A stretch of DNA of 64,000 nucleotides, taken from the NCBI RefSeq assembly GCF_004337985.1, contig NC_043741.1, positions 6,719,937 to 6,783,936 of the forward strand, written 5' to 3'. The notes under the pieces are model-generated. The model had not been told where the DNA came from, did no database searches, and saw only the letters and a program-made list of their open reading frames with translations. The position numbers and the translations under genes are program-made. Origin of the DNA: Pyricularia pennisetigena (taxonomy: Eukaryota; Ascomycota; Sordariomycetes; Magnaporthales; Pyriculariaceae). This document shows, piece after piece, positions 49,028 to 64,000 of the stretch. Each line of letters begins with the position of its first letter. Position 1 is the first letter of the stretch.

Positions 49028-50621
49028 TCAGGCGAACGACTGTGCCGCCCTGATCCTCTTCTTTGCCTCGTCCCTCGTCTGCTTGACTATGTCGCCCGCC
49101 GGCCCGCTCTTCCTGACCAACCCAACTGCCGACCCGCTGTTTAGTTGTTGAAGGGGAACAGGTTAGCGGAACTGTGTCGCTCCCGTCAATGTACAGACTC
49201 GGCGGTTAGCTTCGGAGGTTTACTTACGACCAGACAACGCCGCGGGAGGCGTCATCCCCTGCCTCCTTGGCTTGCTTGAATCTCTTCTTGTTCTCTTCGA
49301 GAGACACGCCGACCCGGTGATCCCGGTAAGAGTCGGTGACGATGGCGCGGCCGTCGTAGAATGGGGGCCACAGGCTGTCGGTGCCGCGTAGCTGGTCGTG
49401 GAATACAGATCTGCATTCGGTGGTGGGGTTTTTTTTTCTTTTAGCAAGACCAAGACAACAAAGCCTTTTTAAAGGACATGGTGTAATTTTCTCCGTGGTC
49501 TAGCTTACTTGTTTGTATTGAGACCACCATCTCGCGTCTCTAATACTATTTTCCTCTGCCAATCGACCGTCTTGGCCTCATCTGCTACGAGGAACTAGAG
49601 TAGCATCTTGGTTAGTATGTTTTCCCACTTCTCCACCAACAAATGTTTACTGCTTCTTAACTCACCCTTGTCCCCATAACCGCACCTTCAGCCCCTGAAG
49701 TTTGATCAAAGGTTAGCAGACCCCATCAGGAAAATCTCCCAGCATCTCATATCCCCTCCTCAGCAAACGAAAAGAAAACCCGGCGTAATCCGCAAAACTC
49801 ACCAAGAGCCAAAGCAGCAGCAACGCCCCTACCGTCCGCAATACCGCCCGCAGCCACAACAGCCACGTCCCTGCCGGGGAATTCCTCATCCACCATATCC
49901 CTAACCTCGGGCACGAGGCCGACGATCCCACTCCCGACGGCGAACTGATGACCGCCGGCGTCGACGCCCTGCGCAACCACGACGTCGACACCGGCTGACA
50001 CGGCCCTCCGCGCGTCGGCCACTGTGCCGACCTGCGCAAACACCTTGACCTCGTAGCTCGCGGCGGTAGCGGCAGCAGCTTCCCGGACCGCGCGCACCAG
50101 CTTCTCGTAGCCGGCATCGGGCTCGGGCGCAAACAGCCACACGGCGGCGGGGCGGTGCCGGGCCACCAGGTCTGCGACGCCGCGGCCGCCAAAGTGCGCA
50201 TCCACGATCTCGTGGCAGCAGATGAAGCCGATGCCGACGGGGAGCGGGCCCTCGGCGTCTTGGAGGCCTAGGATCTGGCGGGCGGTGCTGAGCTCGGCGT
50301 CGAGCTCGGCCAGCTGCGTCGAGCCCGGCGTTACGTCGTAGCCGCCTGGGATCATCCCTTTTGTTTTTTTTTGTAGAGGAAAAGATAGTGCGCTAGGAGT
50401 TAGAGGACTGGGTTCTGCTTTTTTGTTTTGTTTTTGTTTTTGGGAAATGATTGCAAGATATGTTTTTGTATTTCTCTTGCCGGTCGTTACTCACCGAGCC
50501 CGCCGGCGTTGGTCACCTGGGCGGCCAGGGCGCCAGTTGCTGCGCCAAGCATAGGGGCGCTGATGATTACGGGCGCCTCAGTGTGTGGGAACCATTTCTT
50601 TAGCAGAGTTGTGGTCGCCAT
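49028..50621 (-). CDS. Nitronate monooxygenase (2-nitropropane dioxygenase family)
   Basis: Predicted 362 residues in six exons: 50621-50495, 50357-49803, 49694-49666, 49594-49509, 49410-49228 and 49136-49028. All junctions have GT..AG ends and matching phases (1, 1, 0, 2, 2). The enzyme is an FMN-dependent TIM barrel that oxidises alkyl nitronates (a toxic-metabolite defence) to carbonyl compounds and nitrite; Neurospora NCD-2 is the known relative (about 378 residues). Visible marks are PMLGAATGALAAQVTNAGGLG at the N-terminus, QGVDAGGHQ with the catalytic-type His at 179, VVAAGGIADGRGVAAALALG (phosphate-binding loop), and GAEGAVMGTRFLVADEA near the flavin site. The GIGFICC strand is in the expected place. 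One exon is only 29 nt. No targeting signal is evident, so a cytosolic enzyme is expected. Related enoyl reductases share the fold, but the GGH motif favours NMO. Confidence 0.9.
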
Positions 50622-51569
50622 GTTTGAGATGCGAATTGTTGTCTGGCGACTTGTGTGCAAACCTGGTTTTGAACGTTGTGGAAATCTGGCGATGGCAGGT
50701 GGGAATCTAGTGTGGTGCAGGCGGCAAACACTTTTGAGCATCAAGAGAACACTGCAGGCTGCTGAATAGGAAGTTATGGTTCAGTCTAGGTGCTGCAAAT
50801 CTGAGATTTTTCTGATTTGTTCTAGTTTGTCCTGGTGCGAAACAAAAAAATCGTCTTGAGATAATCAGAAACGCGATGGCTTTCGTCAATGGTTGACAAT
50901 TTGTAAGCCAGACAAGCTGGGCTGCTGACTGCATATTCTGGAGCCTGCGATTTGTTTGATCTCTTCAGAGTTACAAGTATAACACATCTGTTTGGCCCCG
51001 CGTGCTCGTCTAGTCCTTGATCAAATTGCGTAGCTACCTACCTGCATCGCTAAAATGTTCAATACACCATTATACGGAGAACTCAAAAATGCCCGATGCA
51101 CAGCTCCGAGCGCCGAGCACCCGGCCGAAAGGATCCGAGGCGGCCTACTCGGTAAATGGTAGTGGGCGGGGGCGGGGTTTTTGTCCGGGAACCGGAACCT
51201 GCCAAGTGAGTCAACCAAGCCGGCAAACGGAGCAGCATGGACTTGAAGACGAGGTCGAATCATGTATGTCCCAGAGACTTGCCTGTTTAGGATGTTTGGC
51301 CGGGGGAGAATTTCTTTTTGGAAGCGAGGTTTGACGACATGAGTGCCAAGTTGGAGCCCTTCTCTTGTTCTGGTAAAGGAACCAGTTTTGGAACGTTGCA
51401 CAAACAATACCTACTAACTCAAAGGGAAAGACGCAACCGCACATGATCTAAGCGAACACTTTATGAGGCAGGAGCCTAGACGCACTTGTTGTTGACGCCT
51501 GCCTGCCTACCTCTAATCAATCCTTGCAAGACTTGGCTATAATGAAGCATTAATCCAAGGCGATGACAA

Positions 51570-51596
51570 GCAGCACCAGCAGCAGCAGCAGCAGCA
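51570..51596. repeat. (CAG)n-like trinucleotide run
   Basis: About nine CAG/CAC units in non-coding DNA upstream of the nitronate monooxygenase gene. Confidence 0.85.
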
Positions 51597-52317
51597 AACA
51601 TACATCAACAATAACCAACTCCAAAAAGTACCTCCGAATAAAGCCTGTTGATGCAATACGACGGTCCATCGTCTTCCACCAAACTGCCTTTTGGATACAC
51701 GCCCCCTTCTTCTCCTTTCCGCCCCACTTCAAGGGGGGAACATGAGGTTACCTCGACGGTCCGGAATCCCGTGTTCTCTACGACGCTGTGGGTGGTGGCG
51801 TTCGGCGCATCGAAGCGAGATGTGGAGGGGAAGAAAGGGCTTGTTACTTGTTTCTTCTGAGTGGGTTAGTGAATGCGGGGTGAAAGTCGGGGATGGATTC
51901 TTCACGTGGGTTACAATGCATTCTTTTGCTCTTTCTTCTTACAGCAAACCCCCCTTGAAAAAGCCATGACAATAACTTTTTGTTCGTTTCCCGCATCGGG
52001 GTGGTATCCGCAGCTGATGGAACAGGAACAAGTTCATCCTTACCTCGACTAGCGCCAGGTCAAGAAGAAATGGGTTTCTGCATTGCCGTTGGGGTCTCAT
52101 GATAGGAACATACTTTCATACTTTCATGGTTGCTTTTAGCGGAGTATACCCAACCCAAGGAAATATGTTATTGACCCCAAAAGATAAAAACAAAACACTT
52201 CTTGGCAAGTCAATGACACCTCCCAATCTGGTGCTCTCAGGTCCGACGCACATACTTGAAGATCGATGAAAAAGGGGCAAATACTTGGTCAAAGGCCAGG
52301 TCTCAAAGTCTTCTGCA

Positions 52318-52319
52318 NN

Positions 52320-52358
<39 letters not shown>
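52318..52358. repeat. Two-base gap and 39-base poly(A) tract
   Basis: Two N are followed by an unbroken run of 39 A; the unresolved bases probably reflect uncertain homopolymer length. Confidence 0.93.
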
Positions 52359-52361
<3 letters not shown>

Positions 52362-53724
52362 AGAAAAACTAAAAAGTCACTTTAGTCTCACAGCAATCTC
52401 TGCTAAAAGCAGAAAGTACACGCATCTGGAACTGTAGGAAAATCGTCGATTTTCAATGCCTACTCCGCAAGCTGACGATCCCGAGGGCTCGCATGGTTCG
52501 CACGAGGCTAAAACCAACCGCATGAAAAGCCCGACGGTCATTTCTGCTCGCTTGCACCATCTCACGAAACATAATTCCCCGGCAGGCTCGCTAACAAAGT
52601 CCCCCTTCTTTTCCTCACGTGTCCAGCATAGCACGCATCTATGTAACAAAATCCCGCCCTTGACACACTATGCCTGTTCGTCCCCTACTTTGCCAAGGTT
52701 CGCTTATTGGGTTAGAACTTTGCATGCCGGGAGACGGTATATAGTGATATGTTATCCAAGGGTATCCGTATGCCGCCCTCGTATTTTTTTTCTGGTAAAA
52801 TATTTAGAGCAGGTGATGATACCCCATAACAGAAGTGAAACATAACTGCTCACCTGTTCCAAGGGTCGTCCCTATCTATTTTTTTCTCAAAACCCACTAC
52901 TACCCGTATTTAAAGAGTACGACAAGGCAAAGAGGGAAAAAAAAGCAAAATCCAAGGCATGATTACCACGGTAACATTCGTAACTTTTGCCCAAAACAAG
53001 CAGGGCCAAGCCAAGATTAAGTAGAGATCTTTGTTCGATTCTTGCCGCCGTCGCAGCAGGTATCTCCCACTGCTACCGTAATTCAACAGGCTTTTTTTTG
53101 CGCTCTCCATGGCATTGCTACCTGAAGAGGCAAGGACTTTTTTGAAATCAAAGGAGGAAAAAAAAAGAAAAAGAAAGAAAAAGAAAAAGAAATCTAATGC
53201 CACATGTGCTGCCCGCCTACTACGACCGTATGTAACATCCACCCAGTCCGGCGTGACCTCGTCAAACCTCTACGACGTACATGACCATTAAGAAGTGCTG
53301 GGTGGGAATAAGCAAGTTGCTGCTTTGTTGTTGCGGCGACAAGCCTTGTGAGATTATACTATATCGCCAGCTGTATAATAACAAAAGTAATAAACAATAT
53401 CATGACCACCAGCCCCCAGAGAAGCTACTTAATTAAATACATGGGATGAGCGCAATTACCCAGCCAATCGCTCTGCTCGCAACACCCCCGTCATCGATCG
53501 CCTCAGCCCCCCCGCGCGCCCCTTATATTAGATCTCACATCAGGTACTATGTATGTACAAAAATAAGCTATATACCAGTACCTCTTAACTCTGTAGTCTG
53601 GTCGAGAGGGGCGGGCGCAGCACAGAAGGAGAGGAAAACCAAAGAAGGGAAAAAACGGCTTGAACGGACTATTTTCCCCGCTGAAAAGAGATCTTGGATA
53701 ACAATAAAATTTGTCTGGTATGGT

Positions 53725-53750
<26 letters not shown>
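53725..53750. repeat. Poly(A) tract, 26 bases
   Basis: Uninterrupted run of A in the 3' region beyond the Zn2Cys6 gene. Confidence 0.9.
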
Positions 53751-53755
<5 letters not shown>

Positions 53756-54078
53756 GAGCGCCCGCTGGATGGCCGAGAACCAGGAAAATAAACATAAGCC
53801 GTTTGGAACGACATGATGCCTGCCTGCATTAGACTGCAAGATTCTTCCCCGCCGTGAGGAAATGGTCCGCTATGCTCTGAGTAATGGGCTGTAAGTGCCC
53901 AGGAGAATATACATCAGAGAATCAAACATGTATAGGGAACGGAATCATGGGCAGCATATCCATCATGTTTTCATAGCTTTACAGGATTTCTGACGGAGCG
54001 GGCCATAAATGTATGTACAGGGTAGTCGTAGTTTTTCCATCACCACAACTCCAAGAAGAATAAAAAATAACAATAAAA

Positions 54079-57466
<3,388 letters not shown>

Positions 57467-60400
57467 AGAGTTCGAGGCTGGATATATGAAGAAAAGGAAA
57501 ACGAGAGTGGTACGCGGCTGTTAGCCTCCAGAGTCAAGCTGCCACTGGCTTTGCTGGCTGGCCATCCGACTGTCTCCCAAAATGAAGATGATTTTCTTTG
57601 GAATGGTTGGTGCGCGGTTTAGACCGACTTTCGGCAAAGAAAAACAAAGGTTGGCATGAGATATTGCTGGACTAATACGTGAAGCCTCTTTAACCACGCC
57701 GATGATGTTTTTCAAGAGGTTGAAAGCTCTAGATGCGCATTTCAGAGTCTGTCTGGGCCTGTTAACAAAGCCGCCTGCCTATGTCTTTGCCTAGTGTAGG
57801 ATTTAATAAGCAGGGCCAGAGATTGGCGGAGGCTTTGTAGGTACCGAGAGTGGCGGAAGGTGACTAACAAGGGCGATCAGTGAGGATGGGCTGGTTCCCG
57901 GTAATATGCTGGGCAGAGGGAGCAAATGTATGTATAGTCAGTCTCCTGAACGAGGAAAGGCAGCATTACATTACACTGTGGCAGAAGCACAGCCCGCACG
58001 AGGCGTAAAAAAAGCAATCCCGTAGGGAGGCAAGCCCAGGTACAGAGCCAGCCAGTCAGGGACTCACTCAACCGGTGCGGCCCTGGGCCCTGCACGTAGC
58101 CAGACAAGTACTACCCCACAATGTTGGATGGGACAGACGCGCAACCGACGTGCTTTTGCTTGTTGTGGTGTGAGTGGAGAGATGTTGAATGAAAGGGTCG
58201 GGGTAAGGTTAATGTCAAGGGTGTGAGATGAAATTCGAATGAATGAATGTATTGTTCGGATGAGCATGGGCTGGGCAGTCAATCACCTGAAGTGGTATCG
58301 CAGTCAGGCCCATCCATGTCCCTTTTGGGTGGTTGCTGGCGGGGGGGAACGCATCCTGGCTATGATCCTCAGGATGGATCAAAAAGGGAGGGGATGGGAT
58401 GACACGAATCCAGACCCCCGAGGCACAGGGGGGTACGCATCCGGCTATCAAGTCTGGCTGGGAAAGATTTTCGACAATACGCCTGGCAAGTGATAATCTC
58501 TCCACTGTAAAGGGAAGAAACAAAACTATCTAAGTCAGGCTGTCAAGGTTGGATTTTGGGCATAATCGAAAATTTGCTCAGATTTGCATTGGCAAGAGAT
58601 TTGCGTAAAGTAGCAGGTTAGTTGCTTGTAGAATGAAAGGTGGGTAAGTCGAGTTAGAGGTACCTTGGATACCCACGTACATCGGGCAAGACAGTGAAGT
58701 TGAGCGCAGCGAGTCTGTGTGACATAATCGGGGCAATACTGGATCGGTTCGTACTCGACATGACAAGCTATAACAGCAGAAATATCGAAGGCTTGAATCG
58801 AGAAAAAAAAAAGATTACATTATACCTAGATCTAGTTAGCAGGTTGTCAAACTGAGTGAGCCCTGTCCGGCTTCAGCTCGGTCTAACGGAGTGCCGCCAA
58901 GTGACCAGACTAGGGTACCACCTTTTTTTTCTTTGTTATGTCTTGCACAATGTGGTCAAGTCTGGCCCTTCTTCCACTGGGAGCCAAGCACACAAAGGGC
59001 ATATGATGCCGCTACCAGCGGTGCCTTAGCAAGCAATCTATTTTGAGTAAACATGTCGCTGCCCAAGGTGTAGTAAAGTTTATAAAGAGTCTGAAGCAGT
59101 AGAATCGCGCATTAGCATCTCGGTATCTCGGTATGGATCTCGTATTGTAGCAACGGTGTTATTTATCTTGCCCAAGTGCACTGGACCTCGGGGGTACCGG
59201 GCTGTTACAGAAACGAGAGGGAAAAAAAAGAAAAAAGAAAAAAAAACTTACTGGTCTACTACCTTGACTGGGATCACCGGCAAAGACTGCAGGTGGGCAA
59301 GCTCAAGGGCAAAGACCAGACAGGCACACCATACATCACATCACACTTGTTCGAGAAATAGTGCAAGCAGCACAGAATGTGGGGAAGCAGAGCCGATGTG
59401 CTGGCGGTTGCGTGAGAGGGAGGGCCAAAACCAAGACCGCACGTTTAGTGGATGGTAATGCCCCGCTGGCCCGTCTGACGCCGACATCTGGAAGAGGTCG
59501 GTCCACTAGCATCTCTCTTGTTGGAAGGATGTGGGACCTTTCGACCCCTGGCTTCCGCATCCACCCATCCCTCATCAGAGACTGTACTGTAATTTTACGC
59601 CCATGCTTGATGCTCTGCACTTCCGAGATCACAGCTGCCGCATCTATAGAGTGTCGGCCCAGAATAGCTGCATCCACGCCCTGTCTCTTGTTGAGGAGGG
59701 GTGCAAGGCAAGGTTCCTTGGTAAAACATCTTTGTTTTTTCTGGTTGCGAGGTGCACCGCGTCTGCATCGCATTTTTGACAGCTGCCCCCTTGCCCATGG
59801 GCTTCTGGCTTGCGAGACCCTGGTCTGTGTCAACATCGACTCTTGTTGCGGTGTGAATAGTAGGCGTATATCTGCCTCGCCTCGCAAACTGACACTGCAC
59901 GGCACGTGAGAATTGATGCGACTTTGGTAGACCAAGAACCCATCGGCTCCGGCTGTTCCGGGCTTTTGCCAATGAGCTTCCGCTTTTGGGGCCTACCTCA
60001 TGGCATTGTGCTTGATCTGGGGTGCATACTGTATCCCCACGCCTTGGTTAAACGAGAGGAAACGAACAGGAGAGGGCTGGGTAAATAGAGCATCATCTTG
60101 GTCCGCCACCGTCATCTTTGGTAGACAGGCGGTGCGGTAAATATCCAATAATCGGTACAAGACCCCCCGACAATTTTCTAACTCGCCAGCAGCTGTATTA
60201 GACTGCCATGTATATAGTCAAGGGGATGGATGCCGCAGATGTGGTGGCAACCCATGCCTAATAAGAATTAGTGATGGTTTTCAAGGCGAGCAGACGTATA
60301 TAGGCAAGCAGATATCTGTTGGCACACTGGTGCATCAATGAAACGTGACGGGATACAGCTGTAAGGCACGTCTATGCGAATCCTGTCAACTGGGTGTTGT

Positions 60401-63400
60401 GACGTTTGACGATTGACTCGTATCAGAGGGTCGGGACTGGGCCAGTTTGTCAGGCTCTAGTTTTGCTGAGCAGACAAGCTTCCAAAAGGGTAAACTGTGG
60501 AACAAAGCGCCTAGAGGTGGCATTTGTTAAAGATGGGGTCGGTCCGTCTCGCGGCTGAGTGCACATGGTCTTCGCTGCCAAGTTGGGCCTATGCGGATGT
60601 AGCAGGCCGTTACAAGCGAATATGAACAGCTGATGCTGCAGTACAATTTTTTTTTTTTTTGTATGCAGAGCCTGCAAGACCAGATGCGCCTGGAGGCAGC
60701 AAGTGAAATGCCATGATTTGCAGCGCTGCGCTTATGCAAGGCCTGGAAGTAGTATCCAGTATTCCGTCTTTGCAACTCATGGCAGATGAGTTCAAGGAGC
60801 ATCCCAGCTTTGCGGCCTCGTGTTCTTGATTATTCCCGATGAAATGGAAAACAAGAAAACAAAGAACCCACTGGTATGGCACGCTGATTCTCGAGGTTCA
60901 TTAACAATCGACGACATGGTGATGATGATTTTCAGTTTGCCTGCCCTTCAAGGAGGTAGCATAGCCCACGTAGAATTGGGTTGTACCTTGGATTCTGCTT
61001 CGGGTAGTGGGTCCTGATGAGCTGCTCGCCATCCATGATCTGCAAGATCCCAGATGGTCAAAACCAAAGCTCATTCGCGCGGCTCCTGAGCGCCACTTTT
61101 CCCAAATAGGGTGCGAGAATGGGGAAGGGGGGAGGAGAGAGAAAAAAAAAAAAAAAAAAAAAAAGGTTGAAGTGCCGGCATTCCACGGCCGAAGAGGCAT
61201 TTAGCCCGGGGTATCTCGCTGATGTCTTGTTCTCGTAAGCATTTCCATTTTGGTTCGGTTCGAGGAAGCGAGTGGATGTCAAGGTTCAGGGTTGAAGCTG
61301 GTTGTTGTTGATCTCTTTGCCGCACCGCACCCGTTGCTCTCGTCGGCAATGTGTCTTGATCAAGCATGTATGCCCGACTCGCACGAGACTTTCGAGACTC
61401 TTTCCTGGGGATGGCACACCCATCTTTCGTGGTGCCATGCATGGCTAGTCCGGACGTCATTTCACGTGGTACTTGATAGCTGTGTGCGTGGTGGCAACAG
61501 ATAGACGAATCTGGTGGATGCAAGTCGTCTAGCTTGTCTGGTAATAATTACGTGAAGGAGACTAAATCGGAGATGAAGAAATTCAGTGAGAAAGTGGAGG
61601 CGAATTGAATGGATGGATACCTCGGGATGGGGTTGGGTTGTTGGCTCGTGTCCTGCCTGGTCCATGGGTGGGCAACACGTGCGGGGTGATTTTCTTTATT
61701 TCTTTATTTATTTTTTTCTGTCCTCTTTTTCATTATTTACGTAGGTTAGTAGTCTTAATTTCCTTCAAGTGCGAACCAAACCAACATACTGCGATTATCG
61801 GAACTCCACTCCACTCCCAAAATAATGCTGCGTATGGTACTTGTGCAGACAACCTCGGCACCAAAGGTGTTTAACGAAGTACCTACCTAGTCTAGACTAC
61901 TTCGCCTTACATGTACCCAAATTCTTGAATATTTTGGTACAACAAATCCATAGTGACGCCAGTCCAACTGTAGTGAACTGCATGAACATGATGCCCTTCC
62001 CCTCAGGCACAAGTGCTTTTTCATCGAATGAAATATACTATTCGAAGACTTTGGGCGGCTAGTCTAAAGCATTTCGTCTGATTGTGTTCTGGAATGCTCG
62101 ACACGTGGGGCCAATCAATCGGCAGGCACCTCGAGACAATTAGCTCAACTCAATGAACCGGTTACCTACCCTACCAAACATTACAGACAGTGGACGGGCC
62201 AGCTGCTAGCAACTCGAGATCAAATCTCTCTCAAATCTGATTCCAACCCAAACAGGCCTACAGCAGGGCTCCCGAGACCAACGACCACTATGGCCCTGAC
62301 AAAACCCGTTATAAACGCCCGAGGGGGGGTTTGCCTGACTTGCCAACAATCGAGTTATTTTTCTTTTTTGTTTCTCCAGGCTCTTGATTTGACCCTTGTT
62401 ACTTGTTAGATGCTCTGCTCGGCAGATGAGATCATACGACAGAATACACCCCCCGACATGGAAAAGAAGAATTCTGTCCAATCTCCTGGCGGCCGTCCCG
62501 CTTCTCCGGTATTCAAAGGGTAGTCGAGGATCATCATGTCCCGGCCTTCCTTAAAAGGCTAGCCTAGGTGTAAGGATAACAGCCCTCGCTAGCTATCTTG
62601 ACGATAAACTGCCCCAAGTTGGTTCACTTGACCTCGCCTTTGTTTCTTTCTTTTTTTCTTCTTCTTCTTCTTCTTTGGTTGGCTTCATTGGCGAAACCGT
62701 TCTTCTCTGTCGGTACTTCGTTGGACATGGACCCTTCGACGTCGGTGAATGGTTCGTTTATCATTGCACGTGTCAGACCGCCAGCATGCTTGTTTCGAAT
62801 TGGAAGGTGATTGTGAGCTGTTGTGGATAACAACCAAACTCCACTCCCACTTTGCATTGCCACAAACAAGCCGGTTGATGCAAACGAGAGTATTTTCTTT
62901 TCGTATTCGGACTTCTTTCCTGGGTTGCTGTTTCTGCTATTGTTGTTTGTGCTGCTGCCGCTGCTGCTGCAACAAGCTAATCTCCGCCATTCTTTTCCGA
63001 TTCTGCAACGGTACAAAAAGACTACCCTACCTACGAGGTCCTTACTTTACCTAGGTGCGCACCTCCATGGCGTTATCTATCGATATATCGTCCACTAGGT
63101 CCTCGCCGGGTCAAGTCTGATCATCAGAAAGCGAGATTTGGTCGAGGATGTGTTCAGCCAGCCATGTATGCCGTCGCTTTGGTTCCAGGTATCTGCATTA
63201 TACTGAAGCGGCCATGTTTCTGCTTACCGTATTTCGTTCAGCTTTGACTAGAAACCTGGCATTGAACCTGGTTTGCATAACGAAGCCAAGTCGCTGTTTC
63301 CGAATGTTTATACCCAAACACACGGCATTAATACCACATCGCCTGCGGTATAAAAAATATAATCGGCTGTTGCAGAGCTTATGCCATATAATTCTTTTAT

Positions 63401-64000
63401 GCTGGGATCGCCAAAGAAAAGATGCCAACCTGCTTTTTAAAAATAGCAGCCCGAGGCTGAAACAGTCCCTGACTGGCGGAGAACCCTTTCCAGCCTTGTC
63501 ACCCGTCTCACCATCTCTGTACCTTGCTTCTTGGATTTCACAAGCATGGGGTTCGAGCACAAAGCTCACACCGGCATTTCCTACTTGCATTATTAATTTT
63601 ATTTTATTTTGTTTCTTCAAATCTTTTTTTTTTTTTTTTTTTCGTTTTTTTTTCTTTCTGAACTCTGTCAACGGGCGATGCAGTGCGACTGTGTTACTGT
63701 CCGAGCTCCTTACCTTTTGTGGCGCTTCCTTCGCCCTTTACAACGCCTCTGGCCGCCTGCAGGTCTAACCGACTTAGCGCGAGGAGGGTGCCGGCTTTGG
63801 GGTAGGGCAAGCCAGATAACGAACGGCTTCGGGTGAGGCGCACCGCACCGTACACCGTTCCCGTACATCCGCTTCCGGGTTTTTAGCTGACGATGTGGCT
63901 ACCTCATTTGGCAATTTGGCCATCCATTCTCTTCCTGCATGGCTCTTGAAATCTTGGTTTTATTGATTTTGAAAAAGGAAAAAAAATAAAAATAAATCTG
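57467..64000. other. 6.5-kb region without a recognisable gene
   Basis: It lies upstream of the Zn2Cys6 gene and reaches the window edge. Many frames of 60-200 codons exist on both strands (for example 59336-59935 minus, 59361-59909 plus, 63148-63768 plus), but they overlap one another, use non-ATG starts or include homopolymer-coded stretches, and none shows a domain. Long poly(T)/(A) runs occur near 60647-60660, 61142-61164 and 63625-63641. Long regulatory upstream regions are common for fungal transcription-factor genes, so part of this may be promoter and leader. Confidence 0.45.
61142..61164. repeat. Poly(A) tract, 23 bases
   Basis: Uninterrupted run of A after a GA-rich stretch in the gene-free right part of the window. 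Confidence 0.9.

Larger units (their letters stand above)
50622..54078. other. 3.5-kb intergenic region with a two-base gap
   Basis: Upstream of the nitronate monooxygenase gene and downstream of the Zn2Cys6 gene. It contains a short CAG-repeat run (about 51570-51596), an unresolved NN at 52318-52319 followed directly by 39 A, and a 26-base poly(A) run at 53725-53750. All open frames are short or made of homopolymer sequence. No gene is supported. Confidence 0.5.

Noticed and set aside
48000..51000. Secondary-metabolite or detoxification cluster around the nitronate monooxygenase
   Set aside because: The neighbours are a secreted protein and a zinc-cluster regulator 3.5 kb away; no core biosynthetic enzyme is present.
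51570..51596. CAG repeat considered as a coding poly-Gln tract or array
   Set aside because: The surrounding frame is short and lacks protein features, and there are no spacer units, so it is neither coding nor a CRISPR array.
59336..59935. Overlapping 199- and 182-codon frames on opposite strands
   Set aside because: Both are open over the same DNA, neither shows a domain, and the plus-strand one begins with GTG; GC-rich chance frames.
63148..63768. 206-codon ATG frame on the plus strand
   Set aside because: Leu/Ser/Phe-rich, with a stretch coded by poly(T); typical of random translation of T-rich non-coding DNA.

Overview
The window looks like a piece of a filamentous ascomycete chromosome, most likely a sordariomycete. 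Protein-coding genes are separated by 0.3-6.5 kb of non-coding DNA. Most genes carry several short introns (about 60-250 bp) with GTRAGT or GTAYGT donors and CTRAY-type branch points. The gene set (SAM35, PABPN1-type protein, RSP5, complex I PSST subunit, MPP10, DDX60-type helicase, a Zn2Cys6 regulator) is typical of such fungi. Exon joins were worked out by hand from splice signals and reading phase, with remembered family sequences as a guide; none has been tested against transcripts.

Layout from left to right. 0.7-1.8 kb: mitochondrial outer-membrane SAM35-like subunit (-). 4.6-4.9 kb: a 77-residue protein (+). 6.9-8.9 kb: a 14-span type MFS transporter with an acidic dileucine motif (+). 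10.5-15.9 kb: a complete DDX60-type DExH helicase of 1742 residues (-). 16.2-17.0 kb: an unrecognised 186-residue basic protein (-). 18.3-19.2 kb: a nuclear poly(A)-binding protein (+). 19.2-25.5 kb: gene-poor, AT-leaning, with one lipocalin-like gene (21.7-22.2 kb, +). 25.5-28.4 kb: RSP5/NEDD4-type HECT ubiquitin ligase (+), convergent with the complex I PSST subunit (29.1-30.1 kb, -). 32.3-34.5 kb: second MFS transporter (-). 35.8-37.3 kb: zinc-finger protein (-). 39.4-41.6 kb: MPP10 (-). 44.9-45.7 kb: a 778-base assembly gap that removes the 5' end of an SPX-domain membrane protein (to 47.3 kb, +). 48.2-48.9 kb: small secreted protein (+), tail to tail with a six-exon nitronate monooxygenase (49.0-50.6 kb, -). 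54.1-57.5 kb: Zn2Cys6 transcription factor (-). 57.5-64 kb: no recognisable gene.

The neighbours do not form one pathway. They are mainly housekeeping genes (mitochondrial protein import and respiration, pre-rRNA processing, mRNA 3'-end handling, ubiquitylation) mixed with transport and regulatory genes. I found no secondary-metabolite cluster, intact transposon, CRISPR array, tRNA or rRNA. The most noteworthy items are the RSP5 catalytic cysteine codon interrupted by the last intron, several exons of 23-39 nt, a DDX60-type helicase with its motifs intact in a fungus, an SPX plus three-membrane-span protein cut by the gap, a small secreted protein with an A-rich splice acceptor, and an unusual density of long poly(A)/poly(T) tracts, some of which border both assembly gaps.
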